Shown here: piece by piece, positions 1-11,100 of the stretch
Numbering within the stretch: the first letter of the stretch is position 1
Layout: every line of letters begins with the position of its first letter
From: Enchytraeus crypticus
Lineage: Eukaryota; Annelida; Clitellata; Enchytraeida; Enchytraeidae
Direction: 5' to 3'
DNA: 64,000 nt
Assembly: GCA_905160935.1 (NCBI GenBank)
Contig: CAJHZI010000563.1
Span: forward strand, 248,001 to 312,000
The notes under the pieces: generated by a model
Seen by the model: the letters and a program-made list of their open reading frames with translations, nothing else
Databases searched by the model: none
Told to the model about the DNA's origin: nothing
Translations under genes and position numbers: made by a program

Positions 1-800
1 TGCTTTTTACAACAATATAGTCTAAAGATCATAACTTTAACAAAAACCACACAACGTTAGTAATATACAACGAGCTGAGAGAGATACGAGCAAATGAGTT
101 CATTTAGATCAAGCTAAGCAAGCCACATGCAAAATCAAATCAGCTTTAATAAATGAATAACCATGAAATGTAAACAACAGCAAAATATGAAATGAGAACT
201 TTAACTAGAAACTAAGGAATGAATCATTCGATAGCAGTTAGTGAAGATAAAGAAACAAGAAACAAAATCCATAAAATAAAGCGCCCAAAATATAAATGAA
301 ACTTCTAGAAAAATATCTAGAAGAAGGCACAGAAGTGAAATTACAAAGCAAAACAATCTACATGTGTATTCAAATATGTAATATATATCATAACTAAACA
401 AGTTTGAACTGTAATATTAGAAATTAAAGATGTTCACATCTCACTTCGCAAATAACTGCAAATAAACTTAGATCTACAGGCAAGTTTAGCTAGAATAACA
501 GAGTTTTAAATCTACGAAATATAGCTACATATTACATAACTGGCATTACCAACTGATTGTTCAAAACTCAAATCGAGACCACTACATACGTGTATGCTCA
601 TCATGCACAACTGAACATATGTACAGCTAAAAACTTTCAGAAAACGTTCATTCCTTCAAAATTAAACTCTATTAATACATTACTTCGTTAAACATAAAAC
701 CACCACAATATTACCAATATTAAATAGTTATAGTGCAGTTGAATACTGCTTAACATTTCGACAACACACGTTGCTTAGACAACTAGTCATACTATTCTAT
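1..800. other. Vav intron, no recognised feature
   Basis: AT-rich sequence left of cassette 22c. I looked here for the expected SH2 exon (FLVR-like arginine motif) on the minus strand and found none; it should lie beyond the left edge. Confidence 0.5.
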
Positions 801-807
801 CATGTAC

Positions 808-1061
808 CACGAATAGCCGCTGAGGTCAATCGATCGTGAAGCTTTAACCGGAGATGTTGGCCCAGAACGAGTGGATCGAAACTGCTTATGATTGCGATGT
901 CGCGCAGTCAACGACTGCAGGATGGAGTTTGAGCAACAGTTTCTTCTGCCGGCGGCGTGCACGTCACATGACCTAGCACGCTGAAATGTGATTGGACGAG
1001 AGGCTGACCTTCGCGTAGGGCTCGTCCACGAGTTGTGCACGTGCACCGTGGAGTGAGCACG
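808..1061 (-). CDS. vav: Vav candidate alternative exon 22c, linker ending SGYSW
   Basis: 254 nt open from acceptor CTCTCGTAG (or 808-980 from acceptor CATTTCAG) to donor TCGTG|GTACAT; both give phase 0 in, 2 out. It encodes a Ser/Arg-rich segment containing [16 protein letters not shown] and [13 protein letters not shown] and ending DLSGYSW with the Trp codon split. Its 5' part (889-987) is copied almost exactly at 1270-1366 inside a CAT microsatellite. No homology recognised beyond the Trp at the SH2 boundary. Confidence 0.42.
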
Positions 1062-1421
1062 CTACGAGAGAAAATATGTGAAAAACCATCATCATCATCG
1101 ACGTTGTCGTCATCATCATCATCATCATTATCACCTTCATCATCAACATCATCATCAACATCGTCGTCATTATCATCATTATCATCACCACCATCATCAT
1201 TATCACTATCATCAATGTCATCATCACCATCATCATCATCATCACCATCATCATCATCATCGTCATCTTATGATTGCGATGTCGCGCAGTCAACGACTGC
1301 AGGATGGAGTTTGAGCAACAGTTTCTTCTGCCGGCGGCGTGCACGTCACATGACCTAGCACGCTGAATCATCATCATCATCATCATCATTATCATCAATC
1401 ATCATCATCGTCATCGACGTC

Positions 1422-1453
<32 letters not shown>

Positions 1454-4400
1454 CAAAGTCGTCCAAATCATCATCATCATCATCATCGTCATCGTCCTCC
1501 TCATCATTATCATCGTCATTATAGGAATAGATCTTATCCACTGCTCACTCCCTACCATATAACCAGGCAATCCCCTATTTTAACTTTAAATTAAAATTTA
1601 TATATTTATAGTTCAATCTCAGTATTTTATATGAAAAATGCTTGATAAAAATCAGTAATATCTGTGTATAGAGTAATATTAATAGTAACTAAAAAAACAT
1701 ATCCCAAGATTCTAAACAATGCATAGTAAATAGGCCTATAGTGCAAAAAACTACCTGACAACAAGTTAATGAATTAATGAATTAACTAATTATATGATAC
1801 TACATTACAAGTTGTACACTTACATAATTAAATGCAAGTACGAATACTAATAATTCTTATATAGCATTATTATATAGTACAGGTAACTACATTAGCTGCA
1901 TTTACAAATTGTACTGATTTTAACTGCTACTTTTAATTAAATATAGTTAAAACTTATATATTACATGTAACTACATATAATTAATAGTAATTTATCTGAC
2001 TTCATTGTAATGATGTGTTACTGAGAAGTATTCCCACGTGGTTTATAGGTTATCATAATTATAGTTACAAGCATTTCTACAAGATATACCGAAAAAGCAG
2101 GTCTTGCTATTAAACTGATAAGCGGCTAAATTCATACTATTAAATACAATTAAATGCTATGGTATATTAAGCACTCGCAGATGTATAAATGTATCAGTCC
2201 ATGCATGATTAGAAGAAAACACTTTAGAGGCTCAACTAATCTTTCTAATAAAATAGCAAAAATGCCAAAGATTGTAATTCTATAACGCCAGTCGATACAT
2301 ATTCTTCAGTAGGCCTACTACTGCTTCAAATAATTTTGATTTCACGTAAATTTGCATACACTCAGGTGGTATGCAAGTCTTCATACCCAAATGCACAACT
2401 TATGTACGCATAACGCACGTACGCACGCACAGTGTGCAGCGAAGTGCACAAAGAATTTAAATCTAGACATAGCTCTGCGATATTGCATAGGTCCACACAA
2501 GTAAACAGAGATGCATCAATTTAACTATTAAAGCAGAAACAGATGATAAAATCTAATAGAGATACATAACATAAATGCAACCTTTCCGCATTCAGTAAAA
2601 TGAAATTCTTATTACAAAGACATTACCAAAAACATATGCAAGATTTACGCAAAATGTAATTTTATTCATAACGATGTCTAAAACATGAAAATGTTAACAA
2701 ATACGCATGGTAGGGGTAGCAGAAAATGTTAAAAGACTAAAGAAAATGAAATTTATCATAGACAAAAATATTATTACACTTTTATGCAATGCACAATTCT
2801 ATACTATCCCTTTCAACTCGTTTTTTGAATAAATAAAGCTACAATAAATTTAACTTGGCAAAAATACTACGTCTTCTACCATAATCTATTTGTGTAATAT
2901 GATATGCTTTAGCAATATACATCAATTCAAGAAAATACTACCTTATACAAAACAATAAACCACCTTCCTTTTTCCATTACATTATTTTTAAATATACCAC
3001 TTTTAAATTTTACAGAAAAATTTCACGATGAGCAACTTATTCGATTTAATTCTCATAGAGGAGATACAGAGAGAGTCCCAGATAAAGACACAAAGTCAAA
3101 GTCAATAAAACTGCGAAGGGAAAATGAGATTAGCCTATCGCTGAGCAACGTAAGCAAAAAGGCATGAAATCAATTACTAATAAAGTGAGAACACTACAGA
3201 AATATACAAAAGCGATTGAAAAATAGAAGAAAATACTATATAGTCAACTGTTTATAGAAATAAATTGTGTTAGTTTGTCAAGCTAAAGTACTAAATAATA
3301 TATAGTATATTAGAAGCTCGTTAACTCAGTTAGTAAATCACTAGTTACACTCACAATGTAAGCGGAAGAGCTCTAAGGTTATTGCAGATTTTAATAAACT
3401 ACAAGCAAACTTTATGAATAAGTTTTAGCAAATGATGTCATCAACTTGAAAACGTTACAAAAATCTTTAAATCTTAGACAAATAAAGATAAAATTCATCA
3501 ATATCTTGAAAATGCCCAATATAAATATATCAGAACCATAGAAAACCGTGAATATGACACTATCATAGCGGAATGTTAGTCAAGAGCTAGAAAAATTAAA
3601 TATGTATCGACATCGCCAGCATCTTCTAAAGATTTAGCAATATGTCTGAAATAACTAACCAAAAAATCTGAAATATCATTTGATATTGCTAGCAACCTCT
3701 AATGACAGCAGTAAGCCGGAATTTAGCCAAGACGATTCTAATAACAAGAGTGAAAAGCCTCATCTAGTTTCAGCGTACCACGGGTAGGAATTAAGCTGAC
3801 GCATATCTCCGCCGCCATGCGTTGCCGCTGTTGGTCCAATGTTCACGTAGCCCGCTGCTTGAGCGTCGACAGACTTGCGCTGCTGAACGCTGCTCGCAAA
3901 CGCCGCTCTGAGAGAAGTACCTGGTGACGTCACTCCAGCCCTTGTCTGCGATTGGTCCTCCTCGCTCGACCTTGACCTCTGCAGACGTGACACTTGCTCC
4001 GCCCACTCCCCCAGATCAGGCCTGCGATTGGCGCTGCTCTCTACGCCCGGTGACGCCACGCCTCCTGCGGAAGATTCTGAGCCGTTCGACGGAGACTTGG
4101 CCTTGCGGGTAGGCATTGAATCGCTTATGTCAATGATTCGATGCTGTGATGAGGAATCATAGTTTATTATTTAACACAGTGCTCTACATCTGGATTGATT
4201 ATCATGTGCATTAATTGCCAATCGGTTTAAACAAGTGGTATTAAAAGTGATAGATATCAACATAGTTGATCATTTCACTATAATGCGTGTTGTTTTTTTG
4301 CATACGAATTTACAGTAATTAGATCTAATATGGTATTTTTTAATTGTATCAAAAATAATAAATTAATGCGAACTGAGTACTGAAGCAATTTTGATTTGAT

Positions 4401-7400
4401 GATTACTCAATGCACCAATGAATAATGAAGTCAGCGTTATTATGCTTAGAATTAATTTTTAAATTAAACTACAGTCCTTAGTCAGCACTCAATTTCAGGT
4501 CTGAAATAAAATAAATAGAATGAAATAATTTTTTTATTAAATTAAAGAAAATTGAAGAAAAAAATAAATTTGTAGGACGAGTAAACCAGTTTTTGACACG
4601 AATTAGCTATTCATGTAGTTCATGTATTCATCTGCCAAGCACATCTATGGTAAGAATAAAAAGACCAAATGCCCAAAACGGCAGCTATTATTTACTGCAG
4701 CTATACAATATTCGTACCTTTTACATGCACATTATGTAAACCAATAGTTACAGCATTTCTAATCAAAAATTTCAAAATTGATAAATTGGTAACGTTTAAA
4801 TTGTTTACAATTAATATAATTAAGCAATCTGTTAAAGTAAGCAAAATATCGTAGAAATCATTCAAGACAACTTAAGTATTAACATCTTTTATCAAGTAAA
4901 AAAGCCAATCTTCATAAAACAGAAATTACTGCATTTATAAAATACCAAAGTAACATTAATAATGTTAAAATGATGTAGTTCCAGTATTTCATATTTCTTA
5001 AAGTTTCATTCAAGTGAAGCATCCGAACATATCTTACAATTAATCAAGATGCGCCATCAAACAATTTCCTTTATTTCCGTCAAATCTGAATAAAAATAAC
5101 TACACAGCCGCGAAGTCTTCTCAAAATAACTGTCTACACAATTTGTCAAAAAATAAATCAACTACAATATCACATCACTGCTAGTTTTACATGTTCTGTA
5201 TACACAAGATATATGCGATAAGAACACAGAATATCAATTTTATTTCAATCCTAAAGGCATACCACAATAAATATTTAAATTATCAGAAAGCTGAAGACGC
5301 CTTAGATTTTGTCGTACGTTGTAATAGCTGTTATTCTGAAAGATATCGACAATCAAGTGTTACATTTTGTAGTTGCATTTCACTTGATTTTGGTGAAATA
5401 TTTGTTCATTATTGAGTTACCTTATAGCTATAAATGTATTTCCTATTAATTATTAGAACGTGTTACATTGCACCATTCACTAAAAGCAGCATGCCATTTA
5501 TCAATCATAGGCTACCAGTAATATATTAGTAATATAAAACAATCAAGACTCAAACTAAATCACAAACACTGAAGTTACTAATGCAATATCACGCAATCAT
5601 TTCATACGTTAAATCTAAACTTATTCAACACCAACTACCACTCGTAAACATGCGGAAGTGAAAGATTCAGTTTGATAGCACAGCAGCTTAGCTATCTCAT
5701 ACCAACTACCACTCGTAAACATGCGGAAGTGAAAATTCAGTTTGATAGCACAGCAGCTGCTATCTCATAACAATCACGCGGTTAGCTTGCTATAAATCAG
5801 GCGCCGGTATGCGAGTCAGGGGCAGGAGCATGCTTGTACGTACCAAGCCTCACTACTAAGATCTTCAGAGGGGGCTAAGCGTGGCCACGCCCCGTTTCGC
5901 TCCACCGTGGAGCTCACGGTGACCGCAGAATGTTGTCTACAGGCAGTACGTCGCTCTGAGGTCTTTATGTGGGCAGTAGCGGCAGACCTTGACCTACGCA
6001 CCATTTGTGCCTGGCTTCCGCCATTTGTTGTACTAAGACACTAAAAATGTCGAATCATTGTTTGCTTAACTTTGCTAGAATAACTGTGCCTCAGTTTAAT
6101 AGGATGGCATAAAAATATATAATAAGTATAATAAATGTTAGAGGTTGCAACGCTCTGTTTTGTTTCTTATAAACATTAAAAAACCCAAAACAGTATTTAA
6201 GTTAACTTCGACTTAGTTTACGTAAATATCGACAATAAGTGAAAGTGTGACACTTTTATTACGAAGGACAACTTTGTGATTATGATGATTTGCTTTTGAT
6301 GTGATTATGCGAGCATGTGATTTCAAAACGACGAACAACATTCGGCTGATGAGCGCCTAGGCTCCAGGAACTGCTACAATTTTTTTTTTAAAGAATGGAA
6401 TAGTGAAGGTCTATTAGTATCCCGACCTAGACTGGGATTTAAAGGATGCTGATAATGATGGAAAACAGAGAATCTCTTAAAACTCTGTCATTCCTTCCCT
6501 AAATAAAAGTCTTATCGGAAAATCTCTAATGTAAACAGTCTGAAGACAGCTCTAAATTGGCTCTAAAGTAAGATTTCAATTGGATTCAATATGACTGCAG
6601 ACACAGCGCAGAGCAGCAACAGCGAGTGTAAGTGTAAACATAGATCGTCAGTATGTCGCGTAAATCCACGGCAATCTAATACATAATTCTACAGCAGGCA
6701 GTGACGTTTGAATAACTCATTGATAATTGAATGACTCCCTGACAATAGAACGACTCACTGACAATAGAATGACTCACTGACAATAGAACGACTCACTGAC
6801 AACAGAATGACTCACTGACAATAGAACGACTCACTGACAATAGAACGACTCACTGACAACAGAATGACTCACTGACAATAGAACGACTCACTGACAACAG
6901 AATGACTCACTGACAATAGAACGACTCACTGACAATAGAACGACTCACTGACAACAGAATGACTCACTGACAATAGAACGACTCACTGACAACAGAACGA
7001 CTCACTGACAATAGAATGACTCACTGACAACAGAATGACTCACTGACAATAGAACGACTCATTGACAATAAAACGACTCACTGACAACAGAATGACTCAT
7101 TGACAATAGAATAACTAAGTGAAAAATATAATGCCTTGGTATTTCAGAATGGTCCAGTATCATATCTTTAATATTTCTAGTATCATTTAGTTTAATATAT
7201 CATTAAAAAAGTCTAAACTTGGTAAAGTTTACTACAGCGATAAACTTTAACCAATATACCAATTGTGTGCATTAACAAGCTATGCACACAGATATAATTC
7301 GATACGACCACAGTTTCTTAGCTAGATCCATAGGCCTCAAGAATAAAACCAGCCACCTGACTAAACCACTATTACAGTAATATAGTAACTATTTTGTACA

Positions 7401-8106
7401 AGAATTGATACAAAAGTAATACTATATGATGCTTGGGCTGCCAATTATAATCAATAAACGAAATACATACAGTTATGTCGTTGAGTAGTCGTGCACACTC
7501 GCGGGGAAAGAACCCTTCTCGACCATTGTATCGACCCTATACAACATACCAAAGAGGTTCATTATAGGAAACCTTCTCGAACATTGTATCGACCTTACAC
7601 AACACACCATACAGCTTCATTATAAGAAGGAGGAAGAAACAGAAAGAACATCGAGGAAATACCAAAGAATAAAGTTTTAAGGAGGAATATAACAGAGAAA
7701 TCTTTGGCGAGAAATGGCCCTAGGATGATCACATGACATGACGAGACTTTAAATAAACATTGAAGATAGTTTCTTTTAAAAAAGTATACAAAGCATGTAG
7801 AGCAAATCTTTTGTACTCTGGGATATTTATTATGATTATTATTTATTATTCTAAGCAGTACTTGCAATTAGCTGGAGCAAATGGCGACGTCGGTACGATA
7901 CTCCACCGCGGATCAGTATGTGCAGGGTTCAAATCCTAGGCTCGCCCGACAATGACATCGCTTTCGAGAGTGGAAACTGACGTTAACCTTAGCTTTAGCT
8001 TTTAGCACTACTAATGTAAAGAAATAGGCGTAAGCCATGCTCAGCTAAGACCGGATCAGAGAGTGAGAGAACAGTGTTTATTAATTTGCATCATACATCA
8101 TTTTTC

Positions 8107-8179
<73 letters not shown>

Positions 8180-11100
8180 GCTACCAACCTACCTACCTAC
8201 CTACCTATCTATCTATCTAATCTATCTATCTATCTATCTATCTATCTAGCTACCAACCTACCTACCTACCTACCTATCTATCTATCTATCTATCTATCAT
8301 GAATCAACACACAAGCACAAGTAAGTAGATGAATGAAGGCAAGCAGCAGAAAGTACCTCCCACCACGAGCTGTCGTCACTGGCTAGCAGCTCAACCACTG
8401 ATTCTCCATCAACGTGTAGAGCAGAGCGACCACCAGGTGGTGCCGGTATGCCTTGATAACCACACACCACTTTTACACGTCCTAAAACAGAATCAATTAT
8501 TATTCTTATTATTTAATTTTTAAATATAATTTTAATTGCCCTGGGCTGTATAAGGCCTTGGGCTAAAAATAAGAAAAAAAGAAAGACTTAATTTTATTAA
8601 AAGAAATATGAAAAATAAATATTTAAAACATTTATTATTATTATTATTCAATGAAAACTTATACAGCAGTGTCTTGTCTGAACTCGCTCTTCGAGACTAT
8701 TTTACAGAATGAGTTCAATAGTAATAATAAGCTAAATAAGAATTGTATTTAATTTAATACCTAATCTAGTAAAAAAAACATTAAACACACTGTACAAACA
8801 TCAACCGTAATAATGCTGTTTATTTAAAAATAAATATGAAACATAGAGTAGTCCTGAACAAGAATCAGAAAACCTAGGAGTAACTGAACCGAAAACCAAT
8901 ATTTGTTTTTAGAGTTAGATTTGAGCAGATTTACAGGAAGGCATTGGATAGCCAACACAGAAGCCAAGGATTTCTATACGGAAGTATATTCTATTTTTGA
9001 TAGAACAGTGGAGACAGAGAATGCATAACGTTCAGTGACAGTAAGAACAAATTTTTTGTTAAAATTATAATTCACGTGCAATTAATTAGCTTACTAGAAC
9101 ATACTTTATATTATTAATCTATCGTTCACATACTTTATGTAGTTACACAAATATAGAGGCTGCATCATAACTGTTCATACCTATTAATTAAAAATGCATT
9201 CGATGCTAGTTCATTCTAGAAACTAAGAAGCCGTTTTAAATTAGTATAAAAATCCAAGTTGTTACACCTGAGATACATTCTTTTACAGCAACATTCTGTG
9301 AAAAGATTTAAGTTAAAATCTGCCAAGACATGTCGGCGCTACAAAGAAGATATACTACAAAATTAAAATCCAATTTTAGAAAATTACACGCAGTAAGTAG
9401 TTTTCACACTTTCAACAATTATAATGTATGAAATAAAAATAACACAGCTTCAACAGCAGTTTCGGCTTTACCATCAAATGGCAATCGTCAATCATGATAA
9501 GACAGGAGTTAATAAAGTTCAAAGCTTACAGTTTAACGCTTCTTTGTATATGTAACAAGCTTTCAGGGAAACAGGATCCCCTGCGTATCCTGTAATGCTT
9601 TCGCTTAACAGGATACGCTTAGCATTTGATTTGCAAACAGACTGTCAGCGGGCGAGCCTATAATCCATTTCCACTCGAAGCAAATCAAGTGGGAGAGAAT
9701 TAATTACATGTGTAAATGAAGGCGAAATTGAATATTCATAACTGATTAACACATACCCTTGCTGGGTCTATCAGACACGTGACCACCCGATATACTTCTA
9801 GTTGCTAACGGCTTCGGAGGAAGTTTTGGTGGTCCTGCGAATACAACATAGAATCAATCAATCATTCATTACTCGATCGATCAGTAAATCAGTCAATCAG
9901 AAATTCAATCAGTCAGTCAGTCAGTCAATAAAGAAAATAGTCGATCAATTAATAAATAGAGATTCAAAGCCTATTTTTTGCAAGGACGTTAATGTCACAC
10001 AGATCTGATTCATATTCAATAATCACATTGAAATAGCAAGATTATTTATCATCAATTAAATTTAAATAACATTTGCAGACATTTCATTAGTTAATAGTTA
10101 GACATCTGCTTAGATTTATACTGCAAATATGACAAAAACTATCCTATCCTTTATCATTTCCTTAAATGAAGCAATGAAATTCAATAACTAACGACATAAA
10201 CAAGTTAAAATTAATCAATGTTGTGCCCCTGATTTTCGTATAAACTATGTAACTGCTATTTGCAAATAACTAAGCATCTAATTCTTGCATTCTTCATAAC
10301 TATGTTCTTACAAGTTTTAACACTCACTTTTGTTTTCAGTTACCTATTGTGTATTTTGTACGTACAATGGTTGCAACAATCATTGCCTACAGATTTATTC
10401 TCTAAATGCTAAAGCTAAAACAAAGTTAAACGTAACATTTCTGATAAAATAGCATGCCAGTGATGGGTAGAGCACTGGGATTGAACCCTGCACCTACTGA
10501 TCTGCTGTGAAACTAACGAACAAGCCGCCGCCTCAGCCCACTAAATACTACTTACTAATATCACTAAAAATACGAATGTACCGAAAGCTATGTATCTAAA
10601 TAAGGAAAATAGTAGATATATTGAGTCACAATGATGAAAATTCATTGCATAGATACAGCCAGCAGGCATGAACATAGTGGCAAACCTGTCTTGAACATAG
10701 TGGTATACCTGTCTTGAACATAGTGGCATATCTGTCTTGAACATAGTGGTATACCTGTCTTGACCAAAGTGGTATACCTGTCTTGAACAAAGTGACATAC
10801 TTGTCTTGAACAAAGTGGCATACCTGTCTTGAACAAAGTGGCATACCTGTCTTGAACAAAGTGGCATACTTGTCTTGAACAAAGTGACATACTTGTCTTG
10901 AACAAAGTGGCATACCTGTCTTGAACAAAGTGGCATACCTGTCTTGAACAAAGTGGTATACCTGTCTTGAACAAAGTGGTATACCTGTCTTGAACAAAGT
11001 GGCATACCTGTCATGAACAAAGTGGTATACCTGTCTTGAACAAAGTGGTATACCTGTCTTGAACAAAGTGGCGTACCTGTCATGAACAAAGTGGCATATC

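Noticed and set aside
973-1570. Met-, His- or Ser-rich open frames
   Set aside because: CAT/TCA microsatellite translations.
5816-6004. Independent small gene with GTG/ATG start
   Set aside because: Better explained as a Vav cassette exon or alternative first exon, given borders and phase; no stand-alone similarity.
6715-7118. CRISPR-like array
   Set aside because: Repeats are directly adjacent without unique spacers, and the DNA is eukaryotic; it is a minisatellite.
7925-7945. tRNA gene at the GGTTCAAATCC word
   Set aside because: The same B box recurs in a family of dispersed copies with a common non-tRNA tail and lacks paired acceptor stems.
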